This document shows positions 25,217 to 33,893 of a stretch of DNA of 64,000 nucleotides, piece by piece (position 1 is the first letter of the stretch; each line of letters starts with the position of its first letter). Position numbers and translations under genes: made by a program. Source of the DNA: Paenibacillus glacialis (GTDB taxonomy: Bacteria; Bacillota; Bacilli; Paenibacillales; Paenibacillaceae); contig NZ_LVJH01000003.1 of NCBI RefSeq assembly GCF_001637205.1, forward strand, positions 154,091 to 218,090. The letters run 5' to 3'. Below the pieces are notes generated by a model. That model ran no database searches. It saw nothing but the letters and a program-made list of their open reading frames with translations, and was not told the origin of the DNA.

Positions 25217-26533
25217 ATGAAAATGAACAAAGTAATGGCGTTAGTTGCTGCCTTAACCATGGTTTTCTCAATTACGGCTTGTGGTTCCAACAACACACCG
25301 AGTAAAAATGCGGAGCCTGCTCCAAGCACGAATGCGACGATAGAACCGGGTGCTACTTCGGAGGAGGTTGCTAACCCAGAACTTCAACCAGAAGAGGGCG
25401 CTACACTGACTGTTTGGGAAAGTAAGGAAGAAAGATCATTCACAGATGAAATGGCGAAGCAATTTGAAGAGAAATATGGCGTTCCTGTTAAAGTTGAAGA
25501 AGTGCAAGCAACAGATCAAGTTACGAAATTAACTCAAGATGGTCCTTCAGGATTAGCTGCCGATATTGTAATGTTTCCACATGATAACTTGGGTAGAGCG
25601 GCAGAGGCAGGTTTACTACTAACAAATGAAGCGCTAGCTAAAGAAACAATAGCTAACAATACACCAGCATCCATTCAAGGGGTAACTTTTAATGGTGAGC
25701 TGTACGGTTACCCAAGAGCAGCTGAAACCTATGCACTTTTTTATAATAAAGAAATTTTAAAGGAAGCTCCGAAATCATTCGATGATGTTATCGAATTCAG
25801 CAAAACGTTCACTGATAAATCGAAGAACAGATACGGAATTATGTGGGAACCGGGTAATCTGTACTTTAACTATCCGTTTATTGCAACCGGAGGTGGATAT
25901 ATTTTCGGTGACAATGGTACGAACAAAGAAGACATTGGAATCAATTCGGATGGAGCTCTTGTAGGATTACAAACGTATGTGAAACTAAAAGCAGCACTCC
26001 CTATTAAGAGCGCTGATATTACGCCAGATATTAAACGTAGCTTATTCAACGCTGGTGATGTAGCCATGGATATTACGGGTCCTTGGGAACTTGCGGGTTA
26101 CAAAAAAGCGCTAGGAGATAAGCTTGGCATTGCACCTATTCCAACGATTGATGGCAAACCTGCCATTTCATTGTCTGGTATTAAAGCTTGGTACGTTAAC
26201 TCTTTTACACAGTATCCTAATGCTGCACAATTGTTCGCTGAGTTCGCATCCACTAAGGAAGCACAACTTCTTCTGAATGAAAAAGTGGGTTCTATCCCGA
26301 CAAACAATGAGGCATTAGCATCTGATCAGATTAAGAGTGATCCATTTGTATCAGGTTTCGCTCAACAAGTTATCAATTCTCAACCTATGCCTACCATTCC
26401 TGAAATGGGAAATGTATGGAGTCCTGTAAATGCAGCTTTCCCGGAAATTTGGGATAACGGTAAAGATCCGAAAGAAGCGATGGATAAGGCAGTACAACAA
26501 ATTAAAGACTTAAATGGCGGTGCAACGAAGTAA
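25217..26533 (+). CDS. mdxE: Maltose/maltodextrin ABC transporter substrate-binding lipoprotein
   Basis: The 438-residue protein has a signal peptide MNKVMALVAALTMVFSITAC with a lipobox Cys near residue 22, a Ser/Thr/Glu-rich linker, then a type I sugar-binding fold: LTVWESKEERSFTDEMAKQFEEKYGVPVKV, DIVMFPHDNLGRAAEAGLL and PEMGNVWSPVNAAFPEIW near the end, all typical of MalE/MdxE. It captures maltodextrins outside the membrane. AGAGGGG precedes the ATG. It is the first gene of mdxEFG. Confidence 0.92.
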   Translation: MKMNKVMALVAALTMVFSITACGSNNTPSKNAEPAPSTNATIEPGATSEEVANPELQPEEGATLTVWESKEERSFTDEMAKQFEEKYGVPVKVEEVQATDQVTKLTQDGPSGLAADIVMFPHDNLGRAAEAGLLLTNEALAKETIANNTPASIQGVTFNGELYGYPRAAETYALFYNKEILKEAPKSFDDVIEFSKTFTDKSKNRYGIMWEPGNLYFNYPFIATGGGYIFGDNGTNKEDIGINSDGALVGLQTYVKLKAALPIKSADITPDIKRSLFNAGDVAMDITGPWELAGYKKALGDKLGIAPIPTIDGKPAISLSGIKAWYVNSFTQYPNAAQLFAEFASTKEAQLLLNEKVGSIPTNNEALASDQIKSDPFVSGFAQQVINSQPMPTIPEMGNVWSPVNAAFPEIWDNGKDPKEAMDKAVQQIKDLNGGATK

Positions 26534-26571
26534 ATTAGGATGGACTGCTCGAGGGATATCAATTTGAAGTG

Positions 26572-26592
26572 CCCGTCGCATCATGCGGCGGG
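26572..26592 (+). promoter_or_regulatory. Hairpin between mdxE and mdxF
   Basis: An 8-bp GC-rich stem (26572-26579 with 26585-26592, one G-T pair) with a 5-nt loop and no T-tract lies 38 bp after the mdxE stop. Intercistronic hairpins like this often protect the upstream binding-protein message from 3' decay; that is inference here. Confidence 0.5.
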
Positions 26593-26628
26593 TAATTCCT
26601 TGGGTTTTCTAGGGAGAGGAGAAAGCTC

Positions 26629-27930
26629 GTGGACCGTTATCGTAACAAAGCCACAATACTGTCGCTTATAAGCATGGGACTGGGACAAATATATAACCGC
26701 CAGTTTATAAAAGGCCTCGTCTATCTGTTAATTGAGGCGTATGCGATCATTTATTTCAGCAGTAATTTGGGTAGATCTTTGTGGGGGATTGTAACACTTG
26801 GAGATACGCCAAGAATGAGAGTCAGCGGTAAGTGGGTAGAAGGAGATCACTCGATCTTTATTCTAATTCAAAGCTTGATAACCATTTTACTTTTGATTAT
26901 TTTTGTCATTATTTATGTCATGAATGTGAAGGACGCGCGTAAAACCGCAGAGAAAAGAGAAAAAGGAATTCGACCGAACAGTTTCAAACAATCTATTCAG
27001 TATGTTCTAGATTATAAGTTCGCACAAGCTTTTTTGACTTTGCCGGGAATAGGTATTCTATTCTTCACGGTTATGCCTATCATCTTTATGGTTATGCTGG
27101 CATTTACAAATTACTCTGCCCCTAACCACATCCCACCAGCTAAGCTGATCGATTGGGTAGGATTTGATACATTTAGAGATTTAGTTTCACTCAAAACGTG
27201 GAGTCACACGTTCTACGGAGTTCTGACCTGGACCATTATTTGGGCCGTTCTATCCACGGTAACTACTTATTTTGGAGGCCTACTCGTTGCGTTACTTATT
27301 AACCAAAAGGGTATCAAATTTAAGGGTTTGTGGAGAACGATTTTAATTATTCCATATGCTATTCCGCAGCTTATTTCGCTGCTTGTGATGAGAAATATGT
27401 TTAACGGTCAATTCGGACCGGTTAATCAGTATCTCGGATATTTCGGATTTGGTGGACTTCCATGGTTGACCGATCCGTTCTGGGCAAAGGTCACAGTTAT
27501 TGTCGTCAATATGTGGGTTGGTATTCCAGTTTCTATGATATTAATTATGGGTGTGTTGACTACAATTCCGCGTGATATGTATGAAGCAGCTGAGGTTGAT
27601 GGGGCAAACAATTATCAGAAGTTTCGGATCGTTACCCTGCCCATGATACTGTTTACAACAGCGCCAACACTGATTGCGCAATTTGCTGGAAATATCAATA
27701 ACTTTAACGCGATTTTCTTGCTAACAAATGGAAATCCTGTAGTGGGGGATTACCAGTATGCGGGGGCAACCGATCTGCTAGTCACTTGGCTGTACAAGTT
27801 AACGCTAGATCAGAACAAATACAATATGGCTTCTGCTGTGGGGATCATTATTTTCCTAATTATCGCCTCGTTCTCAATTTATAACTACCGTCGAACGAAG
27901 TCATTCAAAGAGGAGGATATGATCCAATGA
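26629..27930 (+). CDS. mdxF: Maltodextrin ABC transporter permease (MalF type)
   Basis: The 433-residue permease starts with GTG (GGAGAGGAG upstream). It has an N-terminal extension with two hydrophobic helices before the six-helix permease core, as in MdxF. The EAA loop YEAAEVDGANNYQKFRIVTLPMI is near residues 320-345. It forms the importer channel together with the next gene. Its 3' end overlaps the mdxG start by 4 bp (ATGA), showing coupling. Confidence 0.92.
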   Translation: MDRYRNKATILSLISMGLGQIYNRQFIKGLVYLLIEAYAIIYFSSNLGRSLWGIVTLGDTPRMRVSGKWVEGDHSIFILIQSLITILLLIIFVIIYVMNVKDARKTAEKREKGIRPNSFKQSIQYVLDYKFAQAFLTLPGIGILFFTVMPIIFMVMLAFTNYSAPNHIPPAKLIDWVGFDTFRDLVSLKTWSHTFYGVLTWTIIWAVLSTVTTYFGGLLVALLINQKGIKFKGLWRTILIIPYAIPQLISLLVMRNMFNGQFGPVNQYLGYFGFGGLPWLTDPFWAKVTVIVVNMWVGIPVSMILIMGVLTTIPRDMYEAAEVDGANNYQKFRIVTLPMILFTTAPTLIAQFAGNINNFNAIFLLTNGNPVVGDYQYAGATDLLVTWLYKLTLDQNKYNMASAVGIIIFLIIASFSIYNYRRTKSFKEEDMIQ

Positions 27931-28772
27931 GTGGACGAAAAGTAAAAAAATCCTTGAGTTTAACGCTAAGTTATATCATTCTCGTTATCATGGTAATTGG
28001 GTCCGTGTATCCAGCGTTGTGGGTCATTTTTGGTTCCGTTCGACCTGGTAAATCACTGTATAGTAAGTCACTGATTCCTAGTAGTTTTACATTGGAACAC
28101 TATAGTGAATTATTTACATCCAAAAGTTATATGTTTGGTACCTGGTACATGAATACGTTGAAGATTTCGATCATTTCTATGTTGATCGGTATTGTCCTCA
28201 CGTTGTTAACCAGCTATGCCGTATCACGTTTTCGTTTCCGTGGACGGCAGACGGCGCTCTCAACGGTATTGATTCTGGGTATGTTCCCTGGATTTATGAG
28301 TATGATCGCGATTTATTTACTTCTTAAAGAGTTCCATTTGCTTGATACACATCTTGCATTAATTATAGTGTATGCAGCAGGTGCTCCTCTTGGAGGAACC
28401 TTTATTGCCAAAGGGTTCTTGGATACGATCCCAAGATCATTGGACGAAGCGGCTAGGATTGATGGAGCAAGTAATTTTAGGATTTTCACGCGAATCATTC
28501 TTCCACTTTCTCGGCCCATGCTCACTTATTTGGCGCTAACGCAATTTGTCGGTCCGTGGGTTGACTTTATCTTTGCGAAGATGGTATTGCGCTCTAAGGA
28601 GAAATGGACAGTCGCTGTGGGGTTGTATGATATGGTGAATTCGAACACGAATTCTAATTTCACACTGTTCGCAGCGGGAGCAGTTCTAATCGCAGTGCCA
28701 ATTACGATTCTGTTTATGTTCCTTCAACGACTTCTTGTGGAGGGTTTAACATCCGGAGCGAGCAAGGGTTAA
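27927..28772 (+). CDS. mdxG: Maltodextrin ABC transporter permease (MalG type)
   Basis: The 281-residue permease has six helices and the EAA loop LDEAARIDGASNFRIFTRIILPLSRP (about residues 172-197). It overlaps mdxF by 4 bp. No ATPase gene is present in the operon, so as in other Bacillales the energy is probably supplied by a shared MsmX-type ATPase encoded elsewhere. Confidence 0.92.
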   Translation: MSGRKVKKSLSLTLSYIILVIMVIGSVYPALWVIFGSVRPGKSLYSKSLIPSSFTLEHYSELFTSKSYMFGTWYMNTLKISIISMLIGIVLTLLTSYAVSRFRFRGRQTALSTVLILGMFPGFMSMIAIYLLLKEFHLLDTHLALIIVYAAGAPLGGTFIAKGFLDTIPRSLDEAARIDGASNFRIFTRIILPLSRPMLTYLALTQFVGPWVDFIFAKMVLRSKEKWTVAVGLYDMVNSNTNSNFTLFAAGAVLIAVPITILFMFLQRLLVEGLTSGASKG

Positions 28773-28853
28773 GACAGAGCTGATTATTAACACACTAAAT
28801 CATGAGTAACATAAGAATTTGAGGTTTTCTAAAAATAAGAAATATGACAATTC

Positions 28854-28892
28854 GGTACAACTCTCATAAGAGGGCTGTACCATTCTTTTATT
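28854..28892 (+). terminator. Hairpin after mdxG (probable terminator)
   Basis: GGTACA (28854-28859) pairs with TGTACC (28876-28881), with inner CTCT/AGAG pairing, followed by ATTCTTTTATTT. It probably ends the mdxEFG message before the chemoreceptor gene. The outer stem resembles the hairpin at 32888-32931. Confidence 0.5.
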
Positions 28893-28934
28893 TGGAACAT
28901 CAACATGAAGAACGGCGAAAGGGGAGAAGTATTC

Positions 28935-30998
28935 ATGAATAAAATACATAATAAAATACATGGTCTCCGCTTTAAATCCATTGGAATGAAATTATTCGTA
29001 ATCATGTTCTGTGCCATTGTTGGGTTGTCTACGATACTCGGCCTTTCTTCTTATCAATTATCTAAAGGGATTATTAAAGATGAGGTCTCCTTGGCGTCCT
29101 CACAGGCTATTGTTCAAGCTGCCGATAAACTTGATTTCCTATTCCTTCAATATGAATCGTTATCCAAACAACTGGCTGTAGATTCGGAACTGAAGCGCGA
29201 TTTGGAGAGCATCAATCAAGCTGGAATTGGAACGTTACAAAAGCATAATTTAGAAGAAAAAGTCCGCAGCAAACTAAGTTCCATTTCTGGGTCTGATAGT
29301 AGGCTTCTAGGTGTCCGCTTAGTGAAAGAGAGCTTAGTGGAAGTAGATTCCTATAAATCTTCTGGTATTAATGGTGTTCGTACAGATGATGATATTCAAG
29401 CAAAAATGAAACAAATTAAGAATGCTAAAGGTCAGATTGTATGGTTCCCTACGAGTAAGAAGGGATTCTTTAATTCGTATGCGGAGCCCACACTAACCAT
29501 GGGAAGATTACTTCGAAATATGAACCAACCCGAGGCAGAATATATAATGTTATTTGAAATCAAGGAGAAGGCCATCGCGGAAATGCTTTCTAATCTCAAA
29601 ATCGGCTTGAGTGGTCAAGTTGAAGTGATAACGGATAGTAATAGAATTGTTCATGCGAAAGATAATGCCCTTTTGGAAGCGCAGTCATTCGTTCAAATTA
29701 ACAAGAATGTGGAGGATGACGAAACATCATTTACAGCGGATAATGAGAATGGAGTTCAACAGCTTGTTGTATACAAAACATTGGATACAACGAAGTGGAC
29801 AATGATGGGATATGCTCCTCTCAGCGATTTCGTAAAAGGGACCAATCAACTGCTGTATGTTACTATGATCGTGATCCTCATAGCTGTGATGTTTGCTTTA
29901 TTAATTGGTTATTATGTCATTCGGAATTTGAGCAGACCGCTTGCGAAATTATGTAATCTAATGGAAGAGGGGGAGAAAGGTAACCTACAGGTGCGTACCA
30001 CCTTCCATAGTGAGGATGAGATCGGTCGGCTGGGGTCTAGTTTCAATCAGATGATGAAGCAGATTGGAGTACTTGTGGATCAAACGAATCGTTCCGCTCA
30101 AGAGGTATTAGAGACAGCGGATGAATTGGCTCAAGTCTCGAAAGGTACATCTTTATCGGCTGGGGAGATTGCTACTGCCTCACGAGAAATTGCTGTAGGA
30201 GCTTCTGATCTGGCTATGGAAGCTGAAAGCGAGAATGTGCTGGTTGAACACATCGCTGAGAAAATTCACAAGGTATTAGCTTCCAATAGCGCTATGGAAC
30301 AAGCGGCGAATCGAGTACTTCAGGTGAGTGGACAAGGTACGGCTTATATGGATCAGTTAGTACATAAAACGGATATTATTGTGGATATGAATAGAACCAT
30401 TGTTAATCATGCAGAAACCCTGAAGAAAAGCACCTATTCTATACAAAAAATATTGGAACTTATGAGTGACATTACACAGCAAACCAATGTTCTATCGATG
30501 AATGCTACGATTGAGGCAGCAAGAGCTGGTGCTGCTGGACGTGGATTCATGGTGGTTGCTGATGAAATTCGTAATCTAGCGGATGGATCGAAGCAATCCA
30601 TTCTAACGGTAGCAGAGATCACTGATGAGATCTGGCGTGGAATTGAACATACTACATCATCCCTGAATGAAGTATCGCCTGTGATGGCGGAGCAGATGGT
30701 TTCTGTAAAAGAGGCGGCTACTATTTTTCAGAGTGTGAAGCAGCAAATGGATGAGTTTCTCGCTGAGATTGATAAATCTTCTGTCTCCGTTAAAGAGTTA
30801 ATCGAATCCCAACAGCTATTATCGGTATCTATATCTTCTGTTAGTGCAGTGGTCGAAGAGACGAGTGCTTCGACGGAGGAAGTGGCGTCTATGTCCTCAC
30901 AGCAGTATGTTGTAAGTGAGCAGTTGGTGGGCTTATCGAATAGATTGGAGGAAATATCCAAGACCTTTAAGCATTCATTGATGAAATTTAAAACATAA
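28935..30998 (+). CDS. Methyl-accepting chemotaxis protein
   Basis: From the ATG at 28935 (AAAGGGGAG upstream) the product has 687 residues: a first membrane helix LFVIMFCAIVGLSTILGLSSY (about 19-39), a long extracellular Cache-like sensory domain, a second helix LLYVTMIVILIAVMFALLIGYYVI near residues 310-335, a HAMP domain (RPLAKLCNLMEEGEKGNLQVRT) and the MCP signalling domain with the hairpin tip QQTNVLSMNATIEAARAGAAGRGFMVVADEIRNLADGSKQS. The tip is a slightly divergent version of the usual sequence. Its place between mdxG and the GH13 gene suggests sensing of maltodextrins or another carbohydrate signal. Confidence 0.9.
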   Translation: MNKIHNKIHGLRFKSIGMKLFVIMFCAIVGLSTILGLSSYQLSKGIIKDEVSLASSQAIVQAADKLDFLFLQYESLSKQLAVDSELKRDLESINQAGIGTLQKHNLEEKVRSKLSSISGSDSRLLGVRLVKESLVEVDSYKSSGINGVRTDDDIQAKMKQIKNAKGQIVWFPTSKKGFFNSYAEPTLTMGRLLRNMNQPEAEYIMLFEIKEKAIAEMLSNLKIGLSGQVEVITDSNRIVHAKDNALLEAQSFVQINKNVEDDETSFTADNENGVQQLVVYKTLDTTKWTMMGYAPLSDFVKGTNQLLYVTMIVILIAVMFALLIGYYVIRNLSRPLAKLCNLMEEGEKGNLQVRTTFHSEDEIGRLGSSFNQMMKQIGVLVDQTNRSAQEVLETADELAQVSKGTSLSAGEIATASREIAVGASDLAMEAESENVLVEHIAEKIHKVLASNSAMEQAANRVLQVSGQGTAYMDQLVHKTDIIVDMNRTIVNHAETLKKSTYSIQKILELMSDITQQTNVLSMNATIEAARAGAAGRGFMVVADEIRNLADGSKQSILTVAEITDEIWRGIEHTTSSLNEVSPVMAEQMVSVKEAATIFQSVKQQMDEFLAEIDKSSVSVKELIESQQLLSVSISSVSAVVEETSASTEEVASMSSQQYVVSEQLVGLSNRLEEISKTFKHSLMKFKT

Positions 30999-31034
30999 TG
31001 GGGATGGTATCCTATCTAAGACTCGAGGTATGGA

Positions 31035-31071
31035 AAAGTGGCTAAGGATTAGATCCTTAGCCACTTTGTTA
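31035..31071 (+). terminator. Intrinsic terminator after the chemoreceptor gene
   Basis: Perfect 15-bp arms (31035-31049 with 31053-31067) with a 3-nt loop, between convergent genes; it may work in both directions. Confidence 0.85.
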
Positions 31072-31107
31072 TGTTTCAAGTAGTAGATTTGAAATACAAT
31101 AATCATT

Positions 31108-32856
31108 CTAATGCTTGATAACTTTTAACATCATATAACTATAAGGGGGTAATGCTACGGCTAATGAGCCATTCGTAATCGTATAGGTCTTGCCTGAGTG
31201 AGTATCCTCAAGTTGAGTTTCTGCTAAAGAGAGCTCGATGGAGTGTTTCTTACTGTCGTTATTCATTAGAATGATAAATTTATCCTTCTCGTCCTCACGT
31301 GAGTACGCCAGTGTCGTACTTCCTGATTGAGAGGAAAGGAATGTGAATGTACCCGTACGAAGAGCGCTGTGGTCCAAACGCAACTTAATCAGTTCTTGGT
31401 AGAATGTGAATAGGTCATGATCCTGCTTACTCGGGTCCCATTCCATACACTTACGGCAGCCTGGATCAAAGTCGCCGGTTATTCCTATTTCATCACCATA
31501 GTAAATACATGGCGTGCCGGTAAACGTGAGTAGGAATGTTACCGCCAGCTTCATTTTACGTTTGTCGTCTTTACAGAGTGTGATTAAGCGAGCTGTATCA
31601 TGGCTATCAAGTAAGTTGAAAGCGACTTCATTGGCTTGACGTGGGTAAAGTGCTACCTGTTTGCCGATGGCATGTGAGAATTGCTCGGCATCTGTCGAAC
31701 CTTCTACGAAGAAATCGAGTGTAGCATTGGTGAACGGATAATTCATGACGGCATCAAATTGATCACCTTGTAGCCAATTGGAGGAATCGTGCCATATTTC
31801 ACCTAGAATATAAGCGTCTGGCTTAGTTTTCTTAATTACTTCTCTGAATTCTCTCCAGAACTGGTGATCAACTTCATTGGCTACATCTAGTCGCCATCCG
31901 TCGATATCAACTTCTTTAATCCAATACTCAGCGACATGAAGGAGATAGGCTTTAACTTCTGGATTCTCGGTGTTAAGTTTTGGCATCAATGGTTCAAAAG
32001 CGAAGGTTTCATACGTTGGAATGCCATTCTCAACACGAATTGGGAACTTGGAAATATGGAACCAATCTTTATAACGAGAAGATTCTCCATTCTTCTGCAC
32101 ATCAACGAATGGCGCGAATGTTCTGCCGGAATGATTGAACACGGCATCCATAATTACACGTATTCCACGTTCATGACAGAGGGCTACTAACTTCTTCAAT
32201 AGGTCGACGTCACCGAATTGAGAGTCAATCTGAAGGTAATCCTCGGTATCGTATTTATGGTTGGTTGTTGCAGTAAATAATGGTGTGAAATAGAGGGCAT
32301 TGATGCCTAAGTTACTAAGATGATCAATGTGATCAATAACACCTTGTAAATCACCACCAAAGAAATTATCTCTTTGTGGAGTTCCGCCCCATGGTAACGT
32401 ACCTGGAGGGTTAATACTTGGATCTCCATTGGCGAATCGTTCAGGGAATATTTGATAGAACACCGCATCTTTTACCCAATCAGGTGTCTTGAACACATCG
32501 ATCATATTGATATAAGGGAAGTCGAACAATCGATTTGGGTCGCTAGGTTGTTCATTCAAGAAATTGTATTCCGTCATCCATACCTTCTGATCATCTTTAT
32601 GCAATAAGAAACCATATCTTAAACGACGGTATGGAGGAATAACCTCGCATTCCCAGTAATCAAATAATTCATCAGACGACAGGATCGACATCGGAATGTA
32701 CGTAATCGTCTGGTCCCATGCATATTTATCACCGGTCATTGCATCTATAGAGGTGATATCACCTCTCTTGGTACGGATTCTAATATGTATCGTTTTCCCA
32801 TCATAAGCATAACACCAGTTTTGTTTCGGACGATGATAGATAGCTTCTAATAACAT
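31108..32856 (-). CDS. GH13 cyclomaltodextrinase/neopullulanase-type alpha-glycosidase
   Basis: From the ATG at 32856 (GAGGAGGAG upstream) the enzyme has 582 residues, the normal length for cytoplasmic neopullulanase/cyclomaltodextrinase. An N-terminal CBM34-like domain (about 1-120) precedes the barrel, which carries VFNHSG, the nucleophile in GWRLDVANEVD, the acid/base in ILGEIWHD and the transition-state stabiliser in NLLDSHDTAR. It shortens or linearises imported maltodextrins for the GH65 phosphorylase pathway. No signal peptide is present. A family A repeat and an inverted repeat with a T-run lie upstream. Confidence 0.9.
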   Translation of the reverse strand: MLLEAIYHRPKQNWCYAYDGKTIHIRIRTKRGDITSIDAMTGDKYAWDQTITYIPMSILSSDELFDYWECEVIPPYRRLRYGFLLHKDDQKVWMTEYNFLNEQPSDPNRLFDFPYINMIDVFKTPDWVKDAVFYQIFPERFANGDPSINPPGTLPWGGTPQRDNFFGGDLQGVIDHIDHLSNLGINALYFTPLFTATTNHKYDTEDYLQIDSQFGDVDLLKKLVALCHERGIRVIMDAVFNHSGRTFAPFVDVQKNGESSRYKDWFHISKFPIRVENGIPTYETFAFEPLMPKLNTENPEVKAYLLHVAEYWIKEVDIDGWRLDVANEVDHQFWREFREVIKKTKPDAYILGEIWHDSSNWLQGDQFDAVMNYPFTNATLDFFVEGSTDAEQFSHAIGKQVALYPRQANEVAFNLLDSHDTARLITLCKDDKRKMKLAVTFLLTFTGTPCIYYGDEIGITGDFDPGCRKCMEWDPSKQDHDLFTFYQELIKLRLDHSALRTGTFTFLSSQSGSTTLAYSREDEKDKFIILMNNDSKKHSIELSLAETQLEDTHSGKTYTITNGSLAVALPPYSYMMLKVIKH

Positions 32857-32884
32857 GATGATCTCCTCCTCATTTTCCTCATAC

Positions 32885-32931
32885 AAAAAAGGTACAGCAC
32901 CAGACTAAGAAGCAGCCGAGGTTGTACCTTT
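32885..32931 (-). terminator. Hairpin with T-run in the leader of the GH13 gene
   Basis: On the minus strand a 9-bp stem (32923-32931 with 32888-32896) is followed by six T ending about 29 bp before the start codon. No gene lies upstream on this strand up to the divergent response-regulator gene, so it may be a leader attenuator rather than the end of another message. Confidence 0.5.
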
Positions 32932-32978
32932 AGGTATAGGGTAGCATTGCCTTTTGGTTAGATAAAAATTCATTTTAA

Positions 32979-33078
32979 AATATAAGAAAGTATAAGTTTC
33001 ACTTGAAACTCTCCATTCTTATATTTCCTAAGAGCTGGATACCCGTCCTTAAGGGAACGGTGTAGCCATTTCTTCTTG
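32979..33078 (+). repeat. Family A interspersed repeat, copy A2 (divergent)
   Basis: About 100 bp beginning AAATATAAGAAAGTATAAG and ending CTTCTTG. It is the most divergent copy; the right-half hairpin is shortened (CCGTCCTT...AACGG). Unlike other copies it does not follow a plus-strand terminator; it lies between divergent genes. Confidence 0.7.
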
Positions 33079-33177
33079 ATAATAGCTTAAATATACCATA
33101 TATCACATGGACTGTACATTGCCCGTATTGCTAACTTTTCAAGTTGAATGGGTAGTAAAGAGTGCAACTCTTCTCCA

Positions 33178-33186
33178 TGTTATAAT
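33178..33186 (+). promoter_or_regulatory. Extended -10 promoter of the two-component operon
   Basis: TGTTATAAT is a perfect extended -10 element, 33 bp upstream of the response-regulator start. Confidence 0.45.
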
Positions 33187-33218
33187 CTTAATATATTAAT
33201 GAGAGGATCGATGGATGT

Positions 33219-33893
33219 ATGGGAGTACAAATTTTATACATTGAAGATGATCGAGATATTGGTAAGTGGGCTAGCCAAGACTTGATGGAACGTGGATATG
33301 AAGTGGTGTGGCTAATGAACGGAGATGGTGCGATTGAGAAAGCGGAGTCTTGTAGATTAGTAATTCTAGACGTCATGCTTCCGGGTCTCGATGGATTTAC
33401 AATAGGTCAGCGTCTTAAGAAGAAATATCCAGGCTTACCTATCCTTATGCTGTCCGCCCGAACCTCCATTGATGATAAGCTACAAGGTTTAGAATTTGCA
33501 GACGATTATGTTACGAAACCATTTCACCCTGATGAATTGGCTGCAAGAATAGAGGTATTACTAAGGCGTTCTGGTGCACATTCAGCTGAACCAATTGAAT
33601 TAAAACATTTAAAGATATTTGAGAAAGAGAATCGAATTGTTAACTGTGAAACCGGTGAAGAGGTCGTGTTAACAGGAAAGCAGTTTCAGATATTCACCTA
33701 TTTGTTACAACATGTAAATCATATTCTGACAAAGGAACAGATTTATGAAGCTGTATGGGGTGATTCTTACATAGATGGAGATAAATCGTTAATGGTCCAT
33801 ATTCGTTATCTTCGTGAAAAGATCGAACGTGACCCGGCTAATCCGGAAATTATTGAGACGGTTCGTGGTCTGGGTTACCGTGTGAGGTTATGA
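33219..33893 (+). CDS. OmpR/PhoB-family response regulator
   Basis: The 224-residue regulator has a receiver domain with acidic EDD at residues 8-10, the phosphorylation Asp in VILDVMLPGLDG and the conserved Lys in YVTKPFHPDEL, followed by a winged-helix DNA-binding domain (about 128-224) ending ETVRGLGYRVRL. It overlaps the kinase gene by 4 bp (ATGA) and is followed by a LanFEG-like exporter, the layout of peptide-antibiotic sensing and detoxification modules such as CprRK-CprABC. It probably activates the exporter genes. Confidence 0.92.
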   Translation: MGVQILYIEDDRDIGKWASQDLMERGYEVVWLMNGDGAIEKAESCRLVILDVMLPGLDGFTIGQRLKKKYPGLPILMLSARTSIDDKLQGLEFADDYVTKPFHPDELAARIEVLLRRSGAHSAEPIELKHLKIFEKENRIVNCETGEEVVLTGKQFQIFTYLLQHVNHILTKEQIYEAVWGDSYIDGDKSLMVHIRYLREKIERDPANPEIIETVRGLGYRVRL

